This document shows positions 23,644 to 36,596 of a DNA stretch of 64,000 nt, piece by piece. Made by a program: the position numbers and the translations under genes. Below the pieces are notes generated by a model. The model had not been told where the DNA came from and did no database searches. It saw nothing but the letters and a program-made list of their open reading frames with translations. Every line of letters begins with the position of its first letter. Position 1 is the first letter of the stretch. This stretch comes from Myrica gale (Eukaryota; Streptophyta; Magnoliopsida; Fagales; Myricaceae). The stretch is taken from positions 15,466,068 through 15,530,067 of the forward strand of contig OZ005617.1 of assembly GCA_963930655.1 (NCBI GenBank). The letters run 5' to 3'.

Positions 23644-24122
23644 ATGAGTGCTGACTCCATCATGGTGGAAGTTCAAACAGCAGGGATAGAAGACAATGGT
23701 GGAAGAGCCAAGAATCGGAAAAGGAAATTGAATAAAATGGTCGACAAAGGGCATGGCATACCAGCAAAACTCATGAAAAGAATTGTATTATCTTTCACTA
23801 AGCCATCATCCGTTCTAGGACTCTTCCCAAGGATTGGCTCAAAGATTGTGAGGTGGGAAAATCGTGTCCGATTATGCTATCTTTTGCGTAGACTTGCGAG
23901 ACAGAACAATTGGATAGAATTAAGTGGTGTACTGAGCATGTTCTTGAAAGGGACCTGCAGGGACAGATCTCCTATGAACAACCGTTTGAAGTATTCGGTA
24001 TGCTTTTGAAGCTACTTTTCTGCCCTTATGATGTTGGTGTTATTCATTGTCACTGATCTTTCTAAGTATTAATGAGAATTTAAGAGTTTATATTCCATTC
24101 AATGATTCTATGAAGAGGAAAA

Positions 24123-24187
<65 letters not shown>

Positions 24188-27100
24188 TAATCCTTGTATT
24201 TCGGTATGGGATTAGAGGGATTTCATGAGGGCAGGGGACAATGATGTGTATTTTTGTTAGTAAGATCTGTAAATACAGTGTATGTGTTCTGGTTTATTTT
24301 TTGGTTCGCAACTTTGCATATGATTTGACTGAATTACAGGGTTGCCATAACCAACAGAGTCCAATTGATTGTGTAAATCATTTGTTTGGGAGAAGGGGAA
24401 GGAGCATTTTATGAGTGGAAAAACCAAAATTTGCGGAGATCATAAGCAAACTATTGAGTTCTAGCTCATAGATTATTTAGTTTAGAAAATAAAGGAATGA
24501 GGTTTGATTGGGATATATAGTGAAAATAGCAGTCCACACAGAATCAAAGAGCAAGAGCTACATACAAATCCTAATACTATTTTGAACTTGGTTGATGATA
24601 CTTTAATAATTCCTCAGAAAGAAGAGAGAAAAAGTGCATCGATAACATAGGATTCGTAGGAAGTTCTGGAAGTACTAGATCAAGTATGAGTATATATATC
24701 AAATACCCCTAAAAACGTGGAAATACAAAAAGGCATTAAAAGACTCCCAAGTTGCCTGAAGTAAGAACGTACACTGAAGTTGGAGATATGCCCATTGTTA
24801 ACTTTTGAAAGAAATTTGTCTTCATTTGGTGTTGCACATGGTCTCTACAATCGCGATGCCAAATTTCAACAATTTCTGAGACTGGCAGCTAGAGTTTTTC
24901 TCTCGTCTCCACCAAGTAGTTGATGATAGTGTATTTCCTATCATTCTTTACTATCTGATAACTTTGGATGCAGTACCAATAGCAGCTGAAGAAATTAAAG
25001 ACACAAATGCTAGATTGTCTTGGTCTAAATTCCATAAGATTGTCTTTGAATAATAAGCATCTTTGATACTATACGTGTGCCGTAAGAATTAAAATGCAGG
25101 TTCATATTCTTTATATTTTTGTTCTTAAAGCTACTCATTTTTTGTACTCATTCAGCTATACATTTTTGTCATTGCTATTGTGATCCTCAAATTATAGAAC
25201 CCACTCATTTACATTAGGAATGCTTTTAGGTTTCACTGGATCTTCTTGAGTATATGAAAAACGATCATATGAACCCTACCAGGATCAAGAATATCTATGA
25301 CGTTTGGATGAGAAAGAATGGATCAATGAAAGATTGGCCATTAGAGGTATGGGTTGGAAAGTACTTAATCTTAAGTATTGTAGATTCATCTGTAATTTCT
25401 TTCGTGTTTGTTCTATGGTCAAATATGTGCATATCAACTAATTTTCAATTGTTTTTGTCAGTTGTATTGAATCAATTGGATTCAGCATATGGCTTGCTAA
25501 AGTTTTTATTATTGACTGTAGTTATGTTGCCATGTAAAGGGGTATACAATGGGAAGGAAGAATTTCATAGAAACGCAAGAAATATAACCCAACACAAACA
25601 TAATGGACGGCAAACCACACCGCAAGTGGATATGTTACAGGGGACTATGTCATATTGAGACTTTTCTCCTTCTCTTGATGGAAGTGTGACTATGTTGGTC
25701 GTTATATTTTCTAACTAGCCTAAATTCAGAGTTAATGTCTTTGGTATACTTGAAGGGCCATGCATGCATCTATAGGTGACCCAAGTCACCTGAATGTCAA
25801 CCAATATACAACTCTATTAAGTCAGTGCTTGAAAGATAGATCTCCAGAGATCCTTTTATAAAGTAGAAGCAGAGCATTAATTTTGCTCTTTTTTCTTTGA
25901 AGGAAGAAAGATGGAATCCCTTTATAGATCTATAGAAGGGTGGCTGATACCTTCAATTATTTCAAAGGGTGTATTACATTCTAGCAGAAGTACTGGATGA
26001 GTTCCCAAATAGTGTATTTTTTTATATATTGCCATGTTGTAACAAAGACACTTCAATATGTTCTTGTTGAATGTAAATTGCAACATTATGGGGAAGTATA
26101 TACATAGAAGTCCATATTGAGAAGTGTAACAAAAAGGCCTTCTTTGGTTCACAATTTGTCACATATTGCAGTTGACTTGTTTTATGAGGCTGAAGTTTCT
26201 CATGTAGGTTTTTTCTTGTTAAGCAGGACAGGTTCGTGGTTCATGTAGAGCTCATCCTATTCTGTCTTACACAGGGGAATATTGAGGAAGCCCATCAGGC
26301 TTCTCTGTGGTATGGTTTTCATGTTTTTCTGTGCCTAGAAACTGCCCCAGATTTAGAAGCTTCACTTTCTGATGCCTAACCTTGTGATTACTATAACAGA
26401 AATTTGTTGGTAGAAGAACTTTTTACAAGAAGCCATTGGGCTCTAGGTTAAATGAGACCTCTTGTCTTATAAGAATGTAATGGAGGATGTGGTCTTGATT
26501 CAAGATCCACTAGGTGCTTGCATCCCTTACCAATGAAAAAGGGAAGAATTTCACAACAATTAACAAATTTTTCAGAAGTACCCTCATGAGATGTAGCTAA
26601 AATTTATAAAATCCCTTGTGTTACCATTTACATGTTGGTGGTTGCATGCTTGGGCTGTGTCAAGGCGGGGGGGAAGTCTTTGGCTCCCGGTATCTCTGTT
26701 TTAAAGGTTTCGGAGGCTGGCGGTCAGTCGACTTCATTGGGGGATTTAGGAGGGTCAGCAGTTTCTTTAGTGGAGGGAGGGGCTATCGGGTGTGCAGACA
26801 GGTGCGTTTATGGGTGTGAGGCTGATCTAGAAAAAGGGAGGGAGAGCAGTGGGTTAGTTTCCCCTAGCAAATTTCTTGGCCCAGTGCCGCCAGCTGGAAA
26901 AACTTTGGGGGGGGACTCACCAGCGTGGGTCTTGGACATGGTTTCCTCTGTGGGTCAGATGGTTGGGGTTTCGTGTGGTGGTCAAGAGGAAAAACTAAGG
27001 GATCTTTTTCAAGCGCTGGAACACAATCGGGTGCAGCTTAGCTCGAAAAAGTGTAGAAAATCAGGGGGGAGGATGCTCAGGGAGTTGAAGGGATTACAGT

Positions 27101-30100
27101 CTTCGGTTAATTATGAAGGGACTTCGTCGATCGCTGGGAAGATTAAGAGCAATGGGCTGGAATGCTAGGGGACCTGTTAGGGTTCTTGCGGGTGGGGGGG
27201 AGTTCTTGTGGGCGCTTTGTATTTTTGGGACAGTTGTTGGCTTTTGGGTTAGTCTTGTTGGGCGCTTTGTTGTTTTTTTTTTTTTTTTTTTTTTTTTTTT
27301 GGGAGAGTTGTTGGCTTTTGGGTTAGTCTTGTTGGGCTTTTGTGTTTGAGTTCTTCAGTATATTCTCTTGTACTGTCGACTCCGGGTGTTATTTGCTCCT
27401 TGTTTCTTTCTTTTTAATAAAATTGGCTTACTTATCAAAAAAAAATGAACTTGTTTTATTACAATGCTAAGCTAATTAAGATGCACAGATGCACATTGTA
27501 TATAGCATGGGACTATTTATTAAATTTAATGTTTGCAATCTAGATTCATCTTAGAGATATCACCATTGAGCCTGGCTATTCCGGATGTCACTAGTATTCT
27601 CAAAGATGTTCAATCTTACACCTGCGCAGGCATTTAGGTGCGTTCTTGAGCTGGGGATTAGATTAAACTTAAGTTGATCTCGAGGCCGCTAAAATGAATG
27701 GTAGTCTTGTCAGGTTCTACTAATTGGGGGATAGAAGAATAGCTTGCAATTGTGACTTGTGCCTAAGAACATGCAGAAACTCAGTCAAAATGACCAGCTA
27801 TTTTTTCCAGGCGTTCTTCAATTGTGTTGCCTTGGTAGGAACCCAATTGCCTTATTGGCCATGGTTGGCTAATAATGTGACATGCTTGTGCCTAGAAAGT
27901 TTAAATGATTTATTAAGGAAACCTATGGTTGAAAGGAAAAAGCATAATAAGGTTGAGTATGTCTCTATAAACATAAACAGTTTTTAAATTTCTGAACATG
28001 TTGAGGCAGTGTTCTCTATTAGAATTATGTTGTCTTCAGAAATATGTATTTTAATTGATTAGCGTACCCTGTTTATAAGTGAGCCATAAAGGTATCTGAC
28101 AGTGGACGGAATTAGTGTCTTTAGAAGCGGTGATACTCTTTCTTGTGGTTGCAGCACGAATAAATTTGGATTTCTTTAGTGATAACACTTTGAATGGATG
28201 CTGAAAATGGTTTTGATTTTATGGAGACGTCATATGAATGGCTTCATGAGAAATTAGCTATGTATGTTTTTATTCATTTGCTACTTTTTGTTTTCCAGCC
28301 TCAAGCAAGAACCTGAAATTAGTACAGACCCTATGGCAAATGTGGTCTTGGGCTTGACATTTTATGAGCTGTGGTATTCAACTTTGCCAAAAGAGATGCA
28401 ATGGAGAGATTCAGACCCGATTTACTCCCCCAGGCACTCGGATGTGGTGGCAAAAAAATTCAGCAACTCAATAAGAAACTTTGAGGGGTATAATGCAAAT
28501 GATACCCACGGGGCTGATATCACCTCTGGCTGTGATTCAGACACCTCTGTCATGAATGACAAACAAATTGCTATGGATGCTGATATTGATCAACACAGAG
28601 AAGTTTCTATGGAGGTTGATGCTAGCCTGCAAACAAATGATCATATGCAGAACTTCCAGCCACAACATTTTGCCATGAATTCTGATGAAAATACTGGAAA
28701 CGAAAGCTCAATCTCTAATCGTGGCAATCATATGCATTATGCTTCCAATTTCTCTGCTCTTCGTGAGTTCTCATTCCCTCACATTTCTTTCCATCTCTTT
28801 TGAGTGCTAGTGTGTTTTACTTCTGGATCACTTTATTGGACCCCTTCCCTTGTTTCTTTCTTTAAAGCACTTTGATTTCCTTGTGTTAGCACATTACCAT
28901 GGCTATCTGTAAAGGGGGCTGTGGTCCACAATGGAGCACGGATATCTTTAATAAACTTTCCATTGGGACTCACATTATATAAGAGGGTGTATATACTCAA
29001 TATTGAGCATTCTAAGAAGGATATTAACCAACTTAAATTTATCAACCAAGGTAATTGTAAGGATTCCCCTGGGGAAATTACAAAATTACTCTAAATGCTA
29101 TTCCACCTAGTAGATTATCAAGTTTTACCTTGCATATTACTTTCTTTTATTTTCAAATAATATAAGCTGTATTCACGGTACAAAATTGTTGGCTCTCTAC
29201 CCACCTCTCTATGTGCCAGCAGCACTTGAAGATAGAGAAAGATAGGCTTACAATGTTCCATCAGTAGCACCTAACCTCTACCAATTTTGGTAGACCATGC
29301 TGCATACTGGAGAACTCATGAGCTTGTCAGAGGTGGTCGTTTGCATGCTGGATCTTTCCCCTTTCTCTTAAATTACAGGTTTCACTACCCTCCTGGTTCA
29401 CACTAGGTTTGGCAGAAGGATGTCACAACTGTCAAAAACTAATAGTGAAAATGGCTTGATATTTTGTTGGAGTCTAATACCAAAGAAAGCCTCGTTGTGA
29501 GTTTTAGGTCACAATACCAGGTAATTATAACTCCCGAGATCTATTGATATGAGGGCTGGACACCCAAAGTAGCCGTGATGCTCTATGTAGCTTTGATGAG
29601 AGTGAAAAGCACATTAGGAACAAAGATACATAGACATAGCTGTCATGCTCTTTGAGTTGAGGAATGAATTTGAAACCAAGGGATTAAACATGTCTTAGCG
29701 GGTGATGCCCGTGGAGGTGGGTCTTTGTTTGGAACTGATGGCGGACGGGAGTTTGGGGTGATAGGAGTCAGTAGGAGTCTTCTTGCCTTAGTTCCCTCTC
29801 TTTCTCATAATATCTTTCTTGAACTTGTTTTCAATTTTAGATCTTCATTATGGATGTACATATCATGCATTTTCTTTTTGTTTTATTTAATTTTAGAATC
29901 TAAGATTTTGTAACTCTTTTGACATGCTTTGCAAAAATGTGTCTTATTTTTGTTCCCCTCTTCTCCCTCTCTCCCTCTCTCTCTTCCCTTGAGAGGTGCA
30001 ACATAGGCCAAACTTTTGTAAGGGTATGACAAATGCATACGTAAGAATTTAGTCGGTGAAGTATCTCGTTGACTTACCACAGACGCAAAAAGAGAAAGAT

Positions 30101-33100
30101 ACAAAGGAAAGCACAAATAAGCCATATCCTAATGAGAGCAAAATGTCAAGGTATACCTTATAATGGTGGTAAGGATATGCTATTATAGTTGATGAATGTT
30201 GTTTACTTGATAGTTGACATTTACATAGTATGGAAATCATGAAGCATGAGATGAGATGCTGAATGGTGATTAGTGTTGTTAACTGTGCTCAATTGGTTTT
30301 GATTGATAATTTTAGCAAAGAATAACCATGGTCTTTCTATTAATAAAAGGTTTATGTAGGCTAAAATAAATCTTGTCACATTTGTTATTGGTTTATATGA
30401 AAATATTATTCATTGATCTGCTTTCTCTTGCCAAAGGGGGCATGGATTCCTGGTTGTTGCCCTTGCAATTGCCACACCCGACAGAGAATTGTGAGGACTT
30501 CATCAATCTCCATAGGAAAATGCTTAATGACTATTATATGGATGCAGTAAAGTATTTTCAACTTGCTCTTTACTCAACGCCTCCTTTTTTGGTGGCCTTA
30601 CTTCCTTTGATACAGGTTTGTAAAATTGTTTGCACATATATACATTATGCTGCAAGTAAATTTCTAAACCTTGGATTCGAACTCCATGCTCATCTATTTT
30701 AATGCATCATTCATTTCTCACATATATCAACAACAAAATTATGTCTCCTTACTATTTTTCCTTATTAGCCTTAAACAGGAGGTTTTGGCAAAAGATAGTA
30801 CTTCGAAATGCTCAAGTGTCTTAAAAAAAATGTATTAGGCTGTGCACATGAGTGTTTGATGACCTCATACCCTTATGTTGTTGGAAATCCTGATGGAGAG
30901 ACGTGATTAGGGAGAGATGTCCCTTTTTTTTCCTGTGTACTAGAGCTGCAACTGCTTCCTAATTATTTTTTAAATTGAATCTGAAGACGATGAAAATGCA
31001 GAAATTTTGAATGGCGTCACAGAATTCAAAGGAAAAATGAGGAACATGAAGGATACAAAAGAAGAAAAAAGGTGGTTGGGGGGGGGGGGGGTAGGGGAGA
31101 AGCAAGCAGGAGAAACATGCTAGTAATGCTTACACAGTATCAAAAGATAATTACATTTGGTACAGGAATACAATATTTGTAAACTTTCACGTTATCTGAT
31201 AAACCATGATCTGGTGACACTCTTTATGGGAAGTACTGAAAGTTTTGCAAAACTCCTGATAACCATTCCAAGACTTTAAAAATCTGACTAGGGAAAGCCT
31301 AGAACATGTTTGATTAAGAACTTACCTCTAAAGTTGCTAAAAATAAATTTTTATGCCAGAGTTGTTGAAAATGAAAGTGCAATTTAACTGCTTAATTGAG
31401 AAGTGCCATTAATGCTGGTGCTATTCACTTGAAATAAAAGCTCTTACCAAAGTCCTTGACTATTGAAAGCATGTACAAGACTTGTCTCACTCTGACGTCA
31501 GATGTGGGCTCCATTTTTATCATACTGTTGATTTGGACCTCAAAAATCGTGCTATCAAACTTCTAGCGCATTTTGCGGGAATGTGTGGCATATAACACGA
31601 TGGGGATCGGTAATTGTAGAGTCCTTAAAATGGATTTTTTTTTTTGGTCTGTGATGATGTTTTTTGAACGATTGCCAAAACCAGCTGCTTGAATTTTGAA
31701 TTAAGATAGTGAAGTCTTTGCAGGGATTACTGGTACTGCCTTTGCAGAGCCTAATTTCTGTTGCGATAAATAAATTAATAATCCTCTCAAGATCTTTGTA
31801 TGACTTTCTTTTTATCCGTCCTAAATTCAAGTACTCTGTTCTTAGTTTTATTTTTTTCCTTTGCTTTTTGTTCCTTATGTCAGTTACTGCTGATTGGTGG
31901 TCAAGTTGATGAGGCCCTAAATGAGCTGGAGAAGCTCTGTTCTATTTCAGGCGCGGCTCTTCCTATCAGGTAGTGGTACCTTTGCATGCTCTATTTTCTG
32001 ATTACTGATAGGTGAACAGAGTCTGAAAAGATGAGAAGGTTGTAGGCGGGAAAGAAGCTTGTAATTCATTTGGTTAGGAAATAAAATCTGGATTCTTCTG
32101 ATTGCTTAAGAAAGCATAGGTTAAGAAGCAATGGAATAGTTGCTGCCAGATGCATTGAGCATACAGATGCCTTTTTAAGCATTTTAATTGACCAATTAAT
32201 CATCGCGATGCTGGAGGTGTAAGATATCTGTTGCCACCAGTGAAACTACTACTGAAGATGGTTTCTAGTGAGCCATGGTATATGGCTGTGTTTGCGTTCG
32301 TTTGTTCAGATTGAGGGGCATTTCCTCCCTGAATCGAAGTACACCATAGAGGCAGGGTGATAGAGGTGATTGGAGGAGAGGGAGACAGAGAGAGAAGACA
32401 ATCACAAAGGATAACACTAACACCAGTAATAAAAATACTAATAATATTCTTATGGGGAGAGAGAGAGAGAGAGGTTGGAGGAGGAAAAGCAGACTGGGCG
32501 AAAATCTGATACTTTGGCAATTTCAAAATTTCAATGAGAAATATCCTTCCTCATTTTAGGGCTGTAAGGAGCTGGGCCTGCTTGAGCTCGGCTTCGATAA
32601 TATTAATATTGGGGTCAAGCTGGTCTCATGTTTTATCTACGAAGCTCAAGTTCAGTGCAACTTTGCTCAGGTTGGCTTTGATTAACATGACAAGTCCCAG
32701 TCAATCACGAACTTAACTTCAAGCGCTCTGTCTCTCGTTCTTTTTTTTTCCGCAATTCCTAATAAGGGAAGTATTTCTCCTAGTTATTTCTTTTTCCGCA
32801 ATTCCTAATAAGGGAAGTATTTCTCCTAGTTATTTCTAATTGTTGTAGGTTAGTCAATTAATTCTAGGTGTATCAGGCATGCCCTGTAAAAGAATCGAAT
32901 GTGTTTTATATTAGTATCTAATTATGAAAGCTTACAGTCAAACCAAGAAAGGTTGAGCTCAAGCTCGTACTAAATGGGCTTACGTTTGGGTTCGACGTCC
33001 ACTCATTTACAAACTAGCTGAGCTGAGGGATGAGCTCTTTAGCACCCCAATTTGTGACTGTTGGGGAGGAGCACTTTATGCCATAATCTCCCGTAGTTTG

Positions 33101-35255
33101 AATTTCAAGGTTCTTTGATTGGGCATCATGATAATTTGTTGAGTTTTGGCCTGAGATTTTGATCATTAGGCATAGGACATTAATCTGTTTTGTATGCTTA
33201 ATCCACATTTGGAAGGATGCTCTCTAATATATTAGTAAGATATCTTTAGCTCCAGATGTACTAAGTTTCTTTTTACTATGGACTTTGTAATTATATTCTT
33301 GTTCACTCATGGTAGTTGATGTCCTGAGGTATTGACCCCTTCAAAAACCACTAAATGAATATACCTTTTGCAGGTTGAGGGCTAGTATTTTGGAGCATTT
33401 TGATTGTAACAACTCTGTCATGCTTTCAGCCTGCTTCGAGGATATCCTGAATAAGGATCCGTCCTGTTGTGCTTCATTGGCAAAGCTTGTCAGGATGCAT
33501 CAAAGTGGTATTTCATCATTCTGATTCTTGGTCTGATACACTATGGATGAGACATTGAGTCCTAGTTTACGGAAGTGCTCTTTGAAAACAGTAAAATTTT
33601 ATCGCTAGTCTTCAAACAAGTTGTTATTAGGTAAGAAATTATAATCAAAAGAGCACAAGGGCATGTTGTATGTGCGAGGAATACAAGAGGGCACTAAATT
33701 TGGAAACGAAGAAGAATCATGATCTAAATTTCAAAGCTCTTAAAATACGGAACGAGAGTGATGGAAAGCAACTTGCAGATGTCAACCACTCAAGTAGCCA
33801 TCTCAAAAACTGCTAGTTCAATGCTTCCTAATGTCTTTGCATTGTGTTCTTGGGAAATACACAGCATGAGGCATACGGGAACTGCTATGTTTGTGTCTCA
33901 TTAAAGGACATTTTCAACTCATCAACAACTCCACATTCGACTTAGCCCATCGCCGTTGAAATCCCGAACAAGACAAGTGTGCATAACTATTTTTTCACAC
34001 ACATGAGCCCAAACTACTGCTATCTTCATGTCAATTTGAAATGACAATATTAATTTTAACCAGTCTATTAGCCACTGATTATACCCACAATAATGATCTA
34101 TTACAAACCTATTTGTAATTTCTTTTTCCTGATATTTTGCAGGAGATTATGGTATTGAATCCCTGTTAGAAATGATAGCTTTGCATTTAGATGCTACCTA
34201 TGCAGAATACAATACATGGAGAGAGCTTGCATTATGTTTCCTTCACATTTCTCAGTGTGAAGAGGATCGAATGTCTGTATGTCAAAATGAAAACGTTGGT
34301 GGGCAGGAGGAACGTGACCTTGTTAATTTTAGTATGACACCCCCAAAAATATTTACCGAGGGAAAATCAGGAAGTAGCTGGAAGCTTCGCTGCAGATGGT
34401 GGTCGACACGTCACTTCAGCAATAACATGCTTGCATCAGAGATTGCAGCAGGTACCTTTCAGGATCCATATCAAGGAAATCATTTTTGCTTTGTGCGATT
34501 TTTATCATGATGTGACCTTGTTTCTGATCTTGTCTGGGAGGAGGACGATATTGAACCATGGTGAAATTATTTTTGCTGTGATTGATGTGCATCTAATTGC
34601 ACTTTGTCTAGTAGTTGGTCTTGAGGTAGAGGGTAGAACTAGCAAGATCTGAACTGGATCCATGAGCTTCCCTCTTTTAGTTGGATTCTTATTGATAGAC
34701 TTATTAATGGGTTAGATTTGGTTTCCGTGGTTTGGTTGTGATTGGTTAAAGATCTTATTAATGCATCTTACTTAATAAATTGGACCCATCCAGTTTGCTT
34801 GATTTAGTTGTGGTCGGTTAAAGCTCCACTTAATACATTGTGCAAGAAACATGAGTCTCTCCACTTTCGCCAACTGTTGAATGCACCTTGGAACTATCTG
34901 GTCCATGATGGGAATGTACCCTACAAGGGGGTGTTTTAGAGAGAATGCATCTAGACAAATAGGGGGGCATCTAGAAACCTCCATGGTGTGAATAGCATTT
35001 AGAAATTTCGATTGCCCTATTTTGGTCAAATCATTTGAAATTGCTTTTTGTCTTTGATCTGCAACAGGTAATCTGCAGCTCCTAACTTATAAAGCAGCAT
35101 GTGCATCACATATGTATGGAGTGGAGTTCAATTATGTTGTGGAGGCTTGTAATCTTTTGCAGAGGGAAAATGATAGGGACTTGGTCTTGTTCTTGCAAAC
35201 ACACATGCAGAACCCAATTGGAATCTATACGAAATTTCTTCGAAAAAATGAGTAA
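23644..35255 (+). CDS. TAF1A-like RNA polymerase I factor, nine exons
   Basis: Exons are 23644-23997, 25230-25346, 26227-26309, 28299-28762, 30437-30615, 31884-31969, 33374-33507, 34143-34451 and 35068-35255. Every junction is GT-AG and in phase, and the 1914-nt frame encodes 637 residues ending LRKNE. The product matches my memory of the plant protein annotated as TATA-box-binding-protein-associated factor, RNA polymerase I, subunit A. Helpful stretches are LLRRLARQNNWIELSGVLSM in exon 1, NIYDVWMRKNGSMKDWP in exon 2 and ELWYSTLPKEMQWRDSD in exon 4. The animal homologue is part of SL1, which recruits polymerase I to rDNA, so nucleolar action is inferred. A basic patch, RAKNRKRKLNK near residues 21-31, could be a nuclear signal. 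Later exons are helical and repeat-like. Introns are long, with a LINE-like insertion in intron 3. Confidence 0.88.
24125..24187. repeat. compound microsatellite (AC)n(AT)n
   Basis: A run of about 19 AC units passes directly into an AT run. It lies in intron 1 of the TAF1A-like gene and is expected to vary in length between individuals. Confidence 0.95.
26602..27446 (+). mobile_element. deleted LINE-like (L1) insertion in intron 3
   Basis: The region is GC-richer than the host intron. It has a plus-strand frame at 26632-27168 ending RELKGLQSSVNYEGTS, similar to the end of plant L1 ORF1. An overlapping ATG-led frame runs MKGLRRSLGRLRAMGWNARG, like the beginning of ORF2. It then jumps to a 3' tail, TTTTTAATAAAATTGGCTTA followed by A-rich sequence, a typical plant LINE end. 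ORF2 is missing, so the copy is internally deleted. A 28-base T run and a duplicated phrase (TTGTTGGCTTTTGGGTTAGT) sit at 27230-27330. A target duplication was not found. Confidence 0.65.
32559..33051. mobile_element. possible hAT-type MITE with GAGCTC motifs, in intron 6
   Basis: It begins TAGGGCTGTAAGGAGCTGGG. Its end, reverse-complemented, reads TTGGGGTGCTAAAGAGCTC. Subterminal TTGAGCTC and GAGCTCAAGCTCG repeats are of a kind common in plant hAT MITEs. No clean TSD was found. A 46-bp exact tandem duplication starting CCGCAATTCCTAATAAGGGA lies inside at 32750-32841. The element is in intron 6 of the TAF1A-like gene. Confidence 0.5.
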
Positions 35256-35672
35256 GAACATCTTTCTTTATCCGGTCAAAAGTTCTATTTTCTTCTGGTG
35301 GGTGAATCGTCATCAATAGATTAGCAGAAGTTCAGACACACCTAATGGAGATGGGAACCAACCCATGGAGAGGTATTTGTCGTTTCTTTATCTACTATCT
35401 TTCCTCTCTTTCCTTATTGCCTCTACTCTCCCTGGAGCTCTCTTTTCCCGACTCTCAACTCAACCGAGCCCAAGATTAATCTAAATATTTTCTGCCGTAG
35501 GCTCTCATCCATCACCAAATTTGTCCTCTTTTACTTCTGTGGTTGCTCTGCAAAGTGTGACGGACTGTCATTTTGTTTTGTTAGCTCTTGAGCTGAAACC
35601 TCCTGGATGGTCTACCGGTTCCCATGTAGAGGTGGTTGGATACTCTCGAGAGGCTGAGGCTGAATTAAAAAA
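35256..35672. other. 3' flank of the TAF1A-like gene
   Basis: Presumed 3' UTR and downstream DNA. No further gene signal is seen before the Mutator-like element. Confidence 0.4.
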
Positions 35673-36390
35673 TAGGGAAATTTGATTTTTATTATTTAGG
35701 CTTTACACCTTTCTTCAAAAAGGTCCCCTTGGGTTATCAAAATAGAAAAATCAATCCCTAAACTTATCACTGTTAAAAAAAAATCATTCCTTTGTCAATC
35801 TTTCGTCAAACCCCCTAACGCCCAACACACGTCAGCTCACTGTCCTGGAAAAAGTCCCACACGTCTTCCACCTTCAATGGCCAAGAGACCACGAGCACAA
35901 CCAAACAACAAATCTCCAGCTCAGCAAAGCATCAGCCGCAACAAAGGAAGTATGTCGTGCAACTCAAGGTGATGAATCAATACCAAGAGCTTAATTAGCA
36001 TTTATAATAACGCAAATAGTCAGTTTCAAAGCCACCAGATTTTGCAGCACCAACAACATATGCAGGGACTTGGGAGTTAGGCGCATGTCGAAGGGCTGGA
36101 CGACGTGTTTTGGAGAAGAAGCCATGGCCCATGCATGCCGTATGGGGAAGATATGCTGGACGACCTGGTTTTGGCAAAAACTGACTATTTGGCTAACCAC
36201 GTGGCTTACTCGAATGTGGTGGACAGGTAAGCTTACGTCTTGAGGCGGAATGATTGATTTTTTTAAACAACGATAAGTTTAGGGATTGATTTTCTCATTT
36301 TGATAATTGAATGATCTATTTTTTAAGAGGATGTAAAACTTAAGGGTTAAAAATAAAAAATATTTTACTAAATAAAATGAAATTTCCCTA
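35673..36390. mobile_element. Mutator-like element with inverted ends of about 130 bp
   Basis: The left end TAGGGAAATTTGATTTTTAT and the reverse-complemented right end TAGGGAAATTTCATTTTATT are inverted repeats. The similarity continues through AAAATCAATCCCTAAACTTA. No 9-bp duplication is evident. The interior has CACGTC- and GCTGG-rich DNA, an inverted AGTCAGTTT/AAACTGACT pair, and a 60-codon minus-strand frame (35995-36177) that I do not recognise. Confidence 0.65.
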
Positions 36391-36596
36391 AAATTACAAA
36401 GAAATTTGCTCTACGTACAGAATGTGGACAAAAAATTATTACTTTTTTTCAGAAATACATTTAAGATGGTAAGATCCTCACAATTAAGACAAAAAAAAAA
36501 AAAAAAGTGAAGAATTGTATGGCCTTCAATCATATGTCCGGAGCAGTTGTAGAAGTCCACTCCTTCGCGTATCGAAAACCAGAGAAAGGATCTCAC

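Noticed and set aside
24125-24187. CRISPR-like repeat array
   Set aside because: It is a simple dinucleotide microsatellite in a plant intron.
26632-27168. 178-codon plus-strand frame taken as a host gene
   Set aside because: It lies in intron 3 of the TAF1A-like gene and is followed by a LINE-type tail; it is better explained as ORF1 of a deleted LINE.
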